DNA of 64,000 nt from positions 1-64,000 of the forward strand of contig CAWALU010000014.1 of assembly GCA_963782985.1 (NCBI GenBank). The letters run 5' to 3'. Position 1 is the stretch's first letter. Every line of letters starts with the position of its first letter. Under the pieces are notes generated by a model. It made no database searches. It was not told the origin of the DNA and worked only from the letters and a program-made list of their open reading frames with translations. Position numbers and translations under genes: made by a program. Shown piece after piece: positions 1 through 9,023 of this stretch. Origin of the DNA: CAVSWT01 sp963782985 (lineage in GTDB: Bacteria > Bacteroidota > Ignavibacteria > Ignavibacteriales > Ignavibacteriaceae).

Positions 1-132
1 TTTATAAATATTTACAAAATGGAATATGAGAATTTTTGTTTGATGGGCAATTATATTTGAACCCCATAGGGGTTCAATAGAATTGCCCATCAAACAAAAA
101 TTATCATATTCCATTTTGTAAATATTTATAAA
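1..132. repeat. Near-perfect 52-bp inverted repeat (hairpin)
   Basis: Bases 1-52 are the reverse complement of 81-132 with a single mismatch at position 30. The 28-base centre contains a second perfect 9-bp stem (57-65 with 69-77) of the TTGAACCCC-ATA-GGGGTTCAA type. A further direct copy of the left arm lies near 927-975. No gene is visible here. The element lies at the window edge, so its full extent to the left is unknown. Confidence 0.9.
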
Positions 133-985
133 TCAAAATTCAAATTTTTAACATAGCCTTTAAAGCCACGCGCTATTCAGTCTTGCATGATAGTGCTGCG
201 GAAGGCTTGGCTTCTTCTTATCAAGGAGAGAGTAGAGAGATTAAGAATATGATAAAAATCAGAACTCATCCCAACCCTTCAAAAAAGAAGAGACGGGCTG
301 ATCTTCTTAAAATTACTTTTCTGTAATCATTCTAACAAACTACAATATTAAAAATTTGCAGAACAATTAAATAAAAATTAGGCTAAATTCTTATTAAGGA
401 GAGGACTTATTGGCCGCAGAACTTAGCATTTGGGACAGATAGGAACTATTACATTTGGGGATGCAAGCAAAATTTAGAAAAGGATCCAAGAATAATGAAA
501 AAAAAATGACAACTTAGCTCAATGTCTTCTTAAGAGAAGGGTTGGGATGAGTTCTGATTTTTTTTCATATTCTTGAATCTCTTTTATCCCAAAAGTAGGA
601 TAAACATTCCTGTCTGTCCCAAATGCTAAGTTCTGCCGCCAATAAGTCCTCTCCTTAATAAGAAAGAAGCCTCAGCCTAATTTTATTTAATTGTACTGCA
701 AATTTTTAATATTGTAGTTTGTTAGAATGATTACAGAAAAGTAATTTATGTAAATCAGCCCGTCTCTTCTTAAGAGAAGGGTTGGGATGAGTTCTGATTT
801 TTATCATATTCTTGAATCTCTCTACTCTCTCCCTTGATAAGGAGAAGCCAAGCCTTCCGGCAGAGCCTGTGGCAGAAGACTGAATAGCGCGTGGCTTCAG
901 AGGTTGTGTTAAAATTAGAATTTGATTTATAAATATTTACAAAATGGAATATGATAATTTCTGTTTAATGGGCAATTATATTGAA
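81..985. repeat. Large imperfect inverted repeat, arms about 360 bp
   Basis: The stretch 81 to about 440 reads, as reverse complement, much like about 611 to 980. Shared blocks include the sequences around GGGCTGAT/ATCAGCCC, GCAGAACTTAGCATTTGGGA (near 416 and, inverted, near 618) and AAGCCACGCGCTATTCAGTC (near 162 and, inverted, near 878). The roughly 170-bp centre also contains a direct repeat: the block at about 525-577 recurs at about 766-818. No convincing coding sequence is seen across 1-1358. The structure could be a decayed mobile element or a tail-to-tail duplication; no transposase is present. Confidence 0.8.
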
Positions 986-1358
986 CCCCGCTGGGGTTCG
1001 AATATGTACTTGTATTTCTTTTCTATAAATATATCGCTCCTATAGAGCGAAGACATAATTGTACACTAACTCCATAGGAGTTAAATATTTGTAGAATAAA
1101 TATTACCCGAAAACCTGAACCCCATAGGGGTTCAATAAAAAAATGGATATTTATTTATTGGTTTTAAGTTTTCACAAACCTCTTCAGCCACGGGATAACA
1201 AGACTCAAAAAACTTGGGACTTTAGTCCCATAGATTGCGATAAATGTGGCTAAAGCCAAAAGTAATGTTGGTAATTTTAAAAGATAAGACATTATATTAT
1301 ATGGCTTGCAAAAAGAAATGAAGCGATAGAATATGAAATGTAAGCTATAGCTCCCGCC
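986..1358. repeat. Gene-free spacer with small palindromes
   Basis: No gene is seen. Several short perfect palindromes occur. Two have the GAACCCC...GGGGTTC type (near 984 and 1118), one is TCGCTC-CTATA-GAGCGA (about 1032-1048), one AACTCC-ATA-GGAGTT (about 1068-1082), one GGGACTTTAGTCCC (about 1217-1230) and one TGGCTAAAGCCA (about 1247-1258). They share the layout of a variable stem around a short constant core, which suggests one dispersed palindrome family. Confidence 0.6.
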
Positions 1359-3428
1359 CGCACCTAAAAAGAAATTCGGTTAAAAAATTGAATGAAGCAG
1401 AGCGGAAAGAAATTTAGCAATTATTTTTCAGTGCATGCTTCTTTTGCTTACTTTTCTGTAGTTTATCCCGATCTTGTAGAGGGACCAAGAAAAGAAGAAT
1501 AAAATAATGCTGGTAATAATTTAAAGGGACACAAATCATTGTGCCCTTGTGTTTATAAACCGTTAAAACGGTTAGAAATCTTTACTTTTTCCTATTAACC
1601 CACGGATTAATCCGTGGGTTAATGTTTAGTTTAGACAGACAACCTGACAACGTTAATTTTGTACCGCACCTAAAAAGAATTGCGTTTAAAAAATTGAATG
1701 AAGCGGAGCGTAAAAAATAAATTCTGTTTGAGCGAGCTTCATTAGCGAGCGAGTTAATTTATTTTAGCGGAGCGGAATGAAATTTTAGCAATTATTTTTC
1801 AGTGCATGTTTCTTTTGCTACTTTTCTTTCAAAAGAAAAGTAGAGGGAAAGAAAAATAGATGAATTGTAGGTAAGGACATAGAGTATTATGTTCATAAAG
1901 CAGAGAATGTTACTATAATAGATTATTATAAGCGATAAGCCAGTTGGATCTTATTCTATAAATAGTACAAGACCGCATGATAAACCGTTAAGACGGTTAA
2001 AACTTTACTTTCCTACGACGGATAATCCGTGAACAGAGTTAATAGTATTGCACTTAATACCGCACCTAAAAAGAATTGCGTTTAAAAAATTGAATGAAGC
2101 GGAGCGTAAAAAATAAATTCTGTTTGAGCGAGCTTCATAGCGAGCGAGTTAATTTATTTTAGCGGAGCGGAAAGAAATTTCAGCAATTATTTTTCAGTGC
2201 AAGTTTCTTTTGTTGCTTTTCTTTCAAAAGAAAAGCAGAGGGAAAGAAAAATAGATGAATTGTAGGTAAGGACATAGCGTATTATGTTCATAAAGCATAG
2301 GATTTAACAATAATAAATATTGTAGAGATGAGCCGCTGGCTCATCTAAAATATAAAGAAGAAAAGTGAAGACGAGTTACCGCCTTCTCACTACGAAGGTA
2401 TGTAACAGCGCTAATAGTATGCATTTAAAAACGCACATAAAAAGAATTGCGGTTAAAAAATTGAATGAAGCGGAGCGTAAAAAATAAATTCTGTTTGAGC
2501 GAGCTTCATAGCGAGCGAGTTAATTTATTTTAGCGAAGCGGAAAGAAATTTCAGCAATTATTTTTCAGTGCAAGTTTCTTTTGCTGCTTTTCTTTCAAAA
2601 GAAAAGCAGAGGGAAAGAAAAATAGATGAATTGTAGGTAAGGACATAGCGTATTATGTTCATAAAGCAGAGAATGTTACTATAATAGATTATAAATAACC
2701 AATGGCGCTCATCAGCGCACACGGATTAATCCGTGGGTTAATTTTACGTTTAGACATGAAACCTGAGCAACGTTAATATTGCCTTAAACCGCACCTAAAA
2801 AGAATTGCGTTTAAAAAATTGAATGAAGCGGAGCGTAAAAATAAATTCTGTTTGAACGAGCTTCATAGCGAGCGAGTTAATTTATTTTAGCGGAGCGGAA
2901 AGAAATTTCAGCAATTATTTTTCAGTGCATGTTTCTTTTGCTGCTTTTCTTTCAAAAGAAAAGCAGAGGGAAAGAAAAATAGATGAATTGTAGGTAAGGA
3001 CATAGCGTATTATGTTCATAAAGCAGAGGATGTTACTATAATAGATTATAAATAACCAATGGCGCTTCATCAGCGCCAGATTAATCCGTGGGTTAATATT
3101 TAGTTTAGACAGACAACCTGACAACGTTAATTTTGTACCGCACCTAAAAAGAATTGCGTTTAAAAAATTGAATGAAACGGAGCGTAAAAATAAATTCTGT
3201 TTGAGCGAGCTTAGTAGCGAGCGAGTTAATTTATTTTAGCGAAGCGGAAAGAAATTTCAGAAATTATTTTTCAGTGCATGCTTCTTTTGTTACTTTTCTT
3301 ACGCTAAGAAAAGTAGAAGATAAAAAAAAGATGAAATTTGCGCCAAGAAAAGAGTGTTTTGTTCATAAAGCAGAGGATGTTACTATAATAGATTATAAAT
3401 AACAATGGCGCTGTTTTACGGCGCCATT
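1359..3428. repeat. Left direct-repeat array, six copies
   Basis: Copies of one core begin at about 1359 (degenerate), 1663, 2059, 2431, 2789 and 3137, with spacings of 350-400 bp. The core starts CGCACCTAAAAAGAATTGCG, runs through a GCGGAGCG...GAGCGAGC block, and contains a 12-bp-stem hairpin (2941-2966 in the fifth copy). It ends after GTTCATAAAGCA with either a GGCGC/GCGCC hairpin or a GATGAGCC/GGCTCATC hairpin. Variable linkers between copies carry further palindromes, such as the 24-bp perfect one at 1597-1620. The 3' copy ends 13 bases before the stop codon of the DUF6266-like gene. Short open frames inside the copies are repeated with the array and are unlikely to be genes. Confidence 0.9.
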
Positions 3429-3440
3429 TTTTCTATGTTC

Positions 3441-4127
3441 CTATTCTAAGCAGAGAGTCGAAGAGAAATTAACCGGGAAATCATTTGCATCAAGTGTTAC
3501 AACAGCTGCGTATAATTTATGATTAGTATAACTTTCATAAATTACCTGGTCAGCTTTTAAAAGCGCCTTTGCAAATGTTGTGGGATTATCTAACTGGAAA
3601 GCCTGCGATTCAAATTCAACCGGGATAAAAGCATAAGGTTCTAAATTTGAATCAACTGCACCGGACAAGTAAACTACTCCCAGCAGTTTTATCTTCACTT
3701 CATTTGCCAAATCGAAATTATATGTTCCCGTAAGAGAATTAATTTCGACGTTTAATAAAGTTGAAGTTATTTCTGTTGTATCGGCGCCTATCGGAAACCC
3801 GCCGTAAGGAGTAATTATATTTTTGTCCGTCAATACTCCGTCTCCAATTTGTTTGTAATTGGATTGAACGAAGAAGCTGAAATAATTCAACCCTTCGGGG
3901 GTATAGGCTTTCCACACATCCTTTATTTCGTTAAATGTGCTTGCCGCTGAACCGAATTTAACATTCAGCTTGAACCTTTCTCTTCTTTTTAAAGTTTCCG
4001 GGTCATTTACTTTTTTCCTGAATCCCGGTTTTCGGCTGAGTATGTTTCTGCCGTTTACTATTCTGCCTGTTATATTTCCTATTGACCCTCTAATTTCACT
4101 GAGGATCCCGTTTTTAATTTCACCCAT
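3441..4127 (-). CDS. DUF6266-like protein of unknown function
   Basis: This 228-aa protein resembles the DUF6266 family of Bacteroidota in its N-terminal pattern. A glycine-rich NGILSEIRGSIGNITGRIV segment (about residues 6-24) is followed by a basic stretch, RNILSRKPGFRKK, and a NVKFGSAASTFNEIKDVWKAY segment (about 55-75). The remainder looks beta-rich and has no catalytic motif I can name. There is no signal peptide. The function of the family is not known to me. The gene is the left-most of the cassette between the two repeat arrays, and its stop codon lies just inside the end of the left array. The last codons recur as a vestige at 9024-9062, which implies that another copy once existed. 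Family assignment is by eye. Confidence 0.75.
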   Translation of the reverse strand: MGEIKNGILSEIRGSIGNITGRIVNGRNILSRKPGFRKKVNDPETLKRRERFKLNVKFGSAASTFNEIKDVWKAYTPEGLNYFSFFVQSNYKQIGDGVLTDKNIITPYGGFPIGADTTEITSTLLNVEINSLTGTYNFDLANEVKIKLLGVVYLSGAVDSNLEPYAFIPVEFESQAFQLDNPTTFAKALLKADQVIYESYTNHKLYAAVVTLDANDFPVNFSSTLCLE

Positions 4128-4238
4128 TGTATTAATCTTTCTATTTTTATTTTTAAATATTTTTTTTATTAATCAAGTTGATCGCTATAAATTCGACAGT
4201 TGCCGGATACTTAAATATTACATCTTTTGCTATATTAA

Positions 4239-4380
4239 CACCGGGATTAATCCCGGTGATAGTGATAAAAAAAGATATAAATAACCGTTTCAACGGTTTA
4301 ACATTATATGCAATCAGTATTAGCTAAATTAATCTGAACTATTGAAATACCTCTATACCCTCTCTTTACTAAGGAGAGGG
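4239..4380. repeat. Cluster of three short palindromes
   Basis: Three perfect inverted repeats lie in the 265-bp gap between two minus-strand genes. The first, at 4239-4258, is a 20-bp palindrome around GGATTAATCC and has the same core as the palindromes at 1597-1620, 7788-7811 and 8608-8631 but different outer stem bases. The second is AACCGTT/AACGGTT at 4283-4298, like the AAACCGTT/AACGGTTT hairpins in the arrays. The third is CCCTCTC/GAGAGGG at 4358-4380. The last lies just downstream of the minus-strand gene ending at 4393, but its transcript would lack a clear U run. Confidence 0.7.
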
Positions 4381-4392
4381 GAAGGGGTGAGG

Positions 4393-4692
4393 TTAATTTA
4401 CTGGCGGAGACAAATTATCATAAAGATTTGATTCAAAAGTCCGTTGAAAAAACGGCGTAAAAAATAAATTATGTTTATTCCGTTTAATGGATACATCAGC
4501 TTCTTGAGAAATTCCCTCCCGGTGTATAACCGAAGCGGGAATCAAGCGGCATTCCAGCGGTAAATGAGTATAAACTGATCGAAAATAGGGTATAAAATAA
4601 GCGGGAGCATAATCTTTGCAATAGGATTTGAAAACCACTATTGGATTCCATTCCTGCTTAGTTTCTATATGTGAATTTTTTCTGTATACCAT
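4393..4692 (-). CDS. Small hypothetical protein, 99 aa
   Basis: This is a possible small gene that I do not recognise. The ATG at 4690-4692 is preferred over an upstream in-frame GTG because it is preceded by an AGAAGGAAG ribosome-binding sequence about seven bases away. The product is rich in aromatic and basic residues (MVYRKNSHIE at the start, FFTPFFQRTF near the end) and has no signal peptide or known motif. It is divergent from the sigma-like gene at 4816 and shares the intergenic region with a nested inverted repeat. It could be spurious, or a decayed cassette gene. The ribosome-binding site is the main support. Confidence 0.4.
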   Translation of the reverse strand: MVYRKNSHIETKQEWNPIVVFKSYCKDYAPAYFIPYFRSVYTHLPLECRLIPASVIHREGISQEADVSIKRNKHNLFFTPFFQRTFESNLYDNLSPPVN

Positions 4693-4713
4693 AATTTTCT
4701 TCCTTCTAAACAC

Positions 4714-4772
4714 TAATACTCATGAAAAAAAATTTTCCGTCTTTGACGGAATTTTAATTTTGATGAGTATTA
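4714..4772. promoter_or_regulatory. Nested inverted repeat upstream of the sigma-like gene
   Basis: TAATACTCAT (4714-4723) is perfectly inverted at 4763-4772. Inside it, TTCCGTC (4735-4741) is inverted at 4745-4751 around a three-base loop. The structure lies between the divergent small gene (start 4692) and the sigma-like gene (start 4816). It may be an operator, or a leader hairpin of the sigma operon. The function is inferred from position only. Confidence 0.45.
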
Positions 4773-4815
4773 ATAGTATAAGATTAAAAATTTTTTTCAG
4801 GAGTATTTAAGAATT

Positions 4816-5457
4816 ATGAGTGCAATTGAAATTATCCAATCCCGGAAGGCAGCAATTGAATCATTCCTAAGAACCAATGGCGAGACTTATTGGAGAATGT
4901 TGAATAAAATTAGAAAGCTGGTGGGTATGAATTTAGGATATGAAAGAACAAACTTATCAATTGAAAAAGGTATTATGAATGAAATATTTGCTGATTTAAT
5001 AGACGGAACCCGGGCTTGGGATATGGAGAAAGTTTCAATTGAACAAGCGCTTTGGGCAAACATTAATAGTGAAGTTTTCAATTTTGTTAGAAAAGAAAAA
5101 AAATATACCTTCATTCCTGCTGCAGAATATGGGGAAACCGAGGACAGCATTAAAGGTATGGATTTGCTCATAAATACTCCGGCTGAAGATATTGAAGGAA
5201 AAATGGACAGGGATGCCATTGAAAAGTATTGTATGAACGAAATACTCAATGATGATGATGATGAAGCTCAGCTTATATTTCTGCAAATGTGTGAAAACAT
5301 AAAGCAAAAACAAATTGCTGATTATATGAGAATGCCGGTCGAAAAAACAGAGCGTTTAATAAGGAATATCAGGCGTAAAATCAGTAAACAAATTCCTTAT
5401 CATTTAATAGAAAATTTACCAAATGAATTAATTGAGAAAATACTTAATCAAAAATAG
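4816..5457 (+). CDS. Sigma-70-like (ECF-type) RNA polymerase sigma factor
   Basis: The 213-aa product has the two-block layout of a small sigma factor. A region-2-like helical block lies at about residues 55-100 (LIDGTRAWDMEKVSIEQALW...VFNFVRKEKK). A region-4-like helix-turn-helix lies at about 150-190 (EAQLIFLQMCENIKQKQIADYMRMP...RLIRNIRRKI). An acidic linker, NDDDDEAQ, separates them. Its likely role is to direct RNA polymerase to a small set of promoters, perhaps those of this cassette. The start ATG has AGGAG twelve bases upstream. The stop codon overlaps the ribosome-binding site of the next gene, so the two are translationally coupled. The sequence is divergent from housekeeping ECF groups; a sigma-like DNA-binding regulator is the alternative reading. 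Confidence 0.7.
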   Translation: MSAIEIIQSRKAAIESFLRTNGETYWRMLNKIRKLVGMNLGYERTNLSIEKGIMNEIFADLIDGTRAWDMEKVSIEQALWANINSEVFNFVRKEKKYTFIPAAEYGETEDSIKGMDLLINTPAEDIEGKMDRDAIEKYCMNEILNDDDDEAQLIFLQMCENIKQKQIADYMRMPVEKTERLIRNIRRKISKQIPYHLIENLPNELIEKILNQK

Positions 5458-5465
5458 GAGTATAA

Positions 5466-5858
5466 ATGACTAATCAACGGCTGAAAATATTATTTGACAT
5501 CTTTCTGGAGCCTGCGGAAGATGAAGAAGATATTCGGTCTTATTTTATTTCTATGGGTGAAGATCCGGATGCATTAATTGAGCAGGCACAAAACTTTATT
5601 AATCAAAAGGAAGCAGAACTTAAATTAAAGATCGGAAAAAATAAACAGAATAAGGCTGCAGAGTTTTTAAAAAATTTGGGAGGTAGAAATTCAAATACAG
5701 ATCAAAGTGATTCATTATTAGATAATCTTGGCTTCGCATATAGAAAGCAGGATACTAATAAAAGTGATAATACAGAAGAATTAAGAAACCAGGCTGAAAA
5801 GCTTAACAGCTTAAAAAAACTTATGGGAGATGGTGATGAGCATACTGGCAAAAGCTAA
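5466..5858 (+). CDS. Small acidic/coiled protein, putative ImmA partner
   Basis: This 130-aa protein is soluble and has no recognised domain. Its N-terminal part, around DPDALIEQAQNFI (about residues 33-45), resembles the short helical segments often found in proteins encoded just upstream of ImmA/IrrE peptidases. The rest is charged and probably coiled or disordered. It is translated from an AGGAG that overlaps the sigma-gene stop codon (spacing five bases). Its own end overlaps the peptidase start by 23 bases. Position between a sigma factor and a repressor-cleaving peptidase suggests an anti-sigma factor or adaptor that the peptidase degrades. This role is inferred from context alone. Confidence 0.6.
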   Translation: MTNQRLKILFDIFLEPAEDEEDIRSYFISMGEDPDALIEQAQNFINQKEAELKLKIGKNKQNKAAEFLKNLGGRNSNTDQSDSLLDNLGFAYRKQDTNKSDNTEELRNQAEKLNSLKKLMGDGDEHTGKS

Positions 5859-6603
5859 TGCCAAAAAATTATTAAATGATTTATGCATCTATGATCCTAA
5901 TAATATAGATCTTTATGCAATTGCCGGCTGTGAAAATATTTTTATAGAAGAAAGAGAGCTGACATCGAGTGAAGGCGAGCTGGTTTACAAAGATGGAATG
6001 GGTTTAATTACAGTCGACAAAAAGATTGCCGAAGGAGGGCAGAAAAATTTTACAATCGCCCATGAGCTTGGGCATTATTTTAACTCAGGTAAAAAAAACT
6101 GCAGCTACTTCTGCAGCGCACTGGATATAAGGGGAATAAGACAAAGCTATCAAGTTGAAATTGATGCAAATAATTTTGCCGCTGAATTGCTGATGCCGGA
6201 AGAATGGTTTGTAAAATTTACTAAAGGAAAGAAGTTCGGCAAAAAGTTGTTTGAAGATATTGCTGAATATTTTATGGTATCACTTAGCGCCGCTGCATTG
6301 AGATATGCCGAAGTCGGCAGTTATCCTGTTGCTGTAATTATGAGTAAAGATGGAGTTGTAAAATGGAGCCGGATAAATAAATATTTCCCTTTTTATTTTT
6401 TAAGAACGGGAAGTGAAGTTACATCTTCATCCTATGCTTTTGAATTTTTTAAAGGAGAAAAAATTTCACTGGAGCCGGACTTAATTCTCGCGGATGCCTG
6501 GTTTTGGGAGGATAGGAATTATAAAAAAGATTATTTCCTTTATGAACAAAACATTCCCATGCGTAAATACAATGCGGTTCTGACAATCCTTTGGGAAAAA
6601 TAG
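5836..6603 (+). CDS. ImmA/IrrE-family zinc metallopeptidase
   Basis: The product is about 255 aa. It has the zinc-binding HELGH motif at about residues 76-80 (FTIAHELGHYFNSG) and a downstream EIDANNFAAELLMP helix (about 109-122) that supplies the third ligand in this family. ImmA/IrrE (COG2856) proteins are cytoplasmic peptidases that cleave a partner regulator, as ImmA does for the ICEBs1 repressor ImmR. The ATG at 5836 is preferred to an ATG six bases upstream because GGGAG lies at the right distance only for 5836. The second half (about 140-255) is an extra C-terminal region of unknown role. The stop codon abuts the right repeat array: the GACGAG/CTCGTC hairpin starts two bases later. Confidence 0.85.
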   Translation: MSILAKANAKKLLNDLCIYDPNNIDLYAIAGCENIFIEERELTSSEGELVYKDGMGLITVDKKIAEGGQKNFTIAHELGHYFNSGKKNCSYFCSALDIRGIRQSYQVEIDANNFAAELLMPEEWFVKFTKGKKFGKKLFEDIAEYFMVSLSAAALRYAEVGSYPVAVIMSKDGVVKWSRINKYFPFYFLRTGSEVTSSSYAFEFFKGEKISLEPDLILADAWFWEDRNYKKDYFLYEQNIPMRKYNAVLTILWEK

Positions 6604-9018
6604 AAGACGAGTCGCCGCCTCGTCTCTACGAAGATATGAAACCAGTGTAATAATATGCTTTTACCGCACCTAAAAAGAATTGCGGTTAAAAAATTGAATA
6701 GAAGCGGAGCGTAAAAAATAAATTCTGTTTGAGCGAGCTTCATAGTAAGCGAGTTAATTTATTTTAGCAGAGCGGAAAGAAATTTTAGCAATTATTTTTC
6801 AGTGCAAGTTTCTTTTGCTGCTTTTCTTTCAAAAAGAAAAGCAGAGGGAAAGAAAAATAGATGAATTGTAGGTAAGGACATAGAGTATTATGTTCATAAA
6901 GCATAGGATTTAACAATAATAAATATTGTAGAGATGAGCCGCTGGCTCATCTAAAATACAAAGGGGAAAAGTGAAGACGAGTTACCGCCTCGTCTCTACG
7001 AAGATATGAAACCAGAGTTAATAATATTGCCTTAAAACGCACCTAAAAAGAATTGCGGTTAAAAAATTGAATGAAGCGGAGCGTAAAAATAAATTCTGTT
7101 TGAGCGAACTTCATAGTGAGCGAGTTAATTTATTTTAGCGGAGCGGAATGAAATTTCAGCAATTATTTTTCAGTGCATGTTTCTTTTGCTGCTTTTCTTT
7201 CAAAAGAAAAGCAGAGGGAAAGAAAAATAGATGAATTGTAGGTAAGGACATAGCGTATTATGTTCATAAAGCAGAGGATGTTAACTATAATAAATATTGT
7301 AAGATAAGCCAATGGCTCATTTCAAATATAAACGCACATGAAGATTAATCCGTGGGTTAATATTTAGTTTAGACAGACAACCTGACAACGTTAATTTTGT
7401 ACCGCACCTAAAAAGAATTGCGGTTAAAAAATTGAATGAAGCGGAGCGTAAAAATAAATTCTGTTTGAGCGAGCTTCATAGCGAGCGAGTTAATTTATTT
7501 TAGCGGAGCGGAATGAAATTTCAGCAATTATTTTTCAGTGCAAGTTTCTTTTGTTGCTTTTCTTTCAAAAGAAAAGCAGAGGGAAAGAAAAATAGATGAA
7601 TTTAGGTAAAGACATAGAGTATTATGTTCATAAAGCAGAGGATGTTACTATAATAGATTATAAATAACCAATGGCGCTTCATCAGCGCCATGGTTTGATT
7701 ACTCATTCTAATAAATAAAGTACTCAAGTTTACCGCTTGTGTTTATAAACCGTTAAAACGGTTTGAAATCTTTACTTTTTCCCTATTAACCCACGGATTA
7801 ATCCGTGGGTTAATGTTTAGTTTAGACAGACAACCTGACAACGTTAATTTTGTACCGCACCTAAAAAGAATTGCGGTTAAAAAATTGAATGAAGCGGAGC
7901 GTAAAAAATAAATTCTGTTTGAGCGAACTTCATAGCGAGCGAGTTAATTTATTTTAGCGGAGCGGAAAGAAATTTCAGCAATTATTTTTCAGTGCAAGTT
8001 TCTTTTGCTGCTTTTCTTTCAAAAGAAAAGCAGAGGGAAAGAAAAATAGATGAATTGTAGGTAAGGACATAGCGTATTATGTTCATAAAGCATAGGATGT
8101 TACTATAATAGATTATAAATAACCAATGGCGCTTCATCAAGCGCCATGAAGATTAAGTCCGTGGGTTAATACTTTAGTTTAGACAGATAACCTGACAACG
8201 TTAATATATTGTACTTAAAACGCACCTAAAAAGAATTGCGGTTAAAAAATTGAATGAAGCGGAGCGTAAAAAATAAATTCTGTTTGAGCGAACTTCATAG
8301 CGAGCGAGTTAATTTATTTTAGCGGAGCGGAAAGAAATTTCAGCAATTATTTTTCAGTGCAAGTTTCTTTTGCTGCTTTTCTTTCAAAAGAAAAGCAGAG
8401 GGAAAGAAAAATAGATGAATTGTAGGTAAGGACATAGCGTATTATGTTCATAAAGCATAGGATGTTACTATAATAGATTATAAATAACCAATGGCGCTTC
8501 ATCAGCGCCATGGTTTGATTACTTATTCTAATAAATAAAGTACTCAAGTTTACCGCTTGTGTTTATAAACCGTTAAAACGGTTTGAAATCTTTACTTTTT
8601 CCCTATTAACCCACGGATTAATCCGTGGGTTAATGTTTAGTTTAGACAGACAACCTGACAACGTTAATTTTGTACCGCACCTAAAAAGAAATTCGTTTAG
8701 AAATTATACTGAAAGATATTTTTCCAATGTAAAGATAACACAAAAAGAAAAATTTGTTTGAAGCGAGGTTGGCATCTGCCGGATGACTGAGTTATTTTTC
8801 TTTATATGACAAGATAGAATTTCCTACGTAAAGTATAATTTCAGAATTTATTTTTCAGTGCATGTTTCTTTTGTTACTTTTCTTACGCTAAGAAAAGTAG
8901 AAGAAAGAAAAACAGATGAAATTATGTGAAAGACATAGAGTGTTTTGTTCATAAAGCAGAGGATGTTACTATAATAGATTATAAATAACCAATGGCGCTT
9001 CATCAGCGCCATGGTTTG
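6601..9018. repeat. Right direct-repeat array, six copies
   Basis: Copies in the same orientation as the left array begin at about 6663, 7038, 7401, 7854, 8221 and 8674. Spacings are about 363-375 bp, with two of 453 bp where a linker carries extra palindromes (7747-7764, 7788-7811 and their twins 8567-8584, 8608-8631). The sixth copy has a replaced middle but keeps both ends. A partial unit (GACGAG...CTCGTC, 6604-6631) starts at the stop codon of the peptidase gene and matches about 6974-7003. No gene is supported here. Open frames reading MKRHWLFIIYYSNILCFMN lie antisense within copies of both arrays and recur because the repeat recurs. Confidence 0.9.
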
Positions 9019-9023
9019 AGTAC

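Noticed and set aside
2915..3124. Open frame of 69 codons on the minus strand in the left array
   Set aside because: The same frame recurs in array copies such as 8347-8547 as a result of repetition, has no ribosome-binding site and crosses hairpins.
3937..4284. Plus-strand open frame opposite the DUF6266-like gene
   Set aside because: It is antisense to a better supported gene and looks like a hydrophobic shadow frame.
4628..4810. Plus-strand 60-codon frame before the sigma gene
   Set aside because: It overlaps the small minus-strand gene and runs through the nested inverted repeat; no ribosome-binding site is seen.
8347..8547. Open frame of 66 codons on the minus strand in the right array
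   Set aside because: It is the same repeat-derived frame as at 2915, with a different N-terminus from the linker.
1359..9018. Possible CRISPR array
   Set aside because: Repeat units are 250-300 bp with long linkers, not 24-40 bp repeats with uniform spacers, and no cas gene is present.
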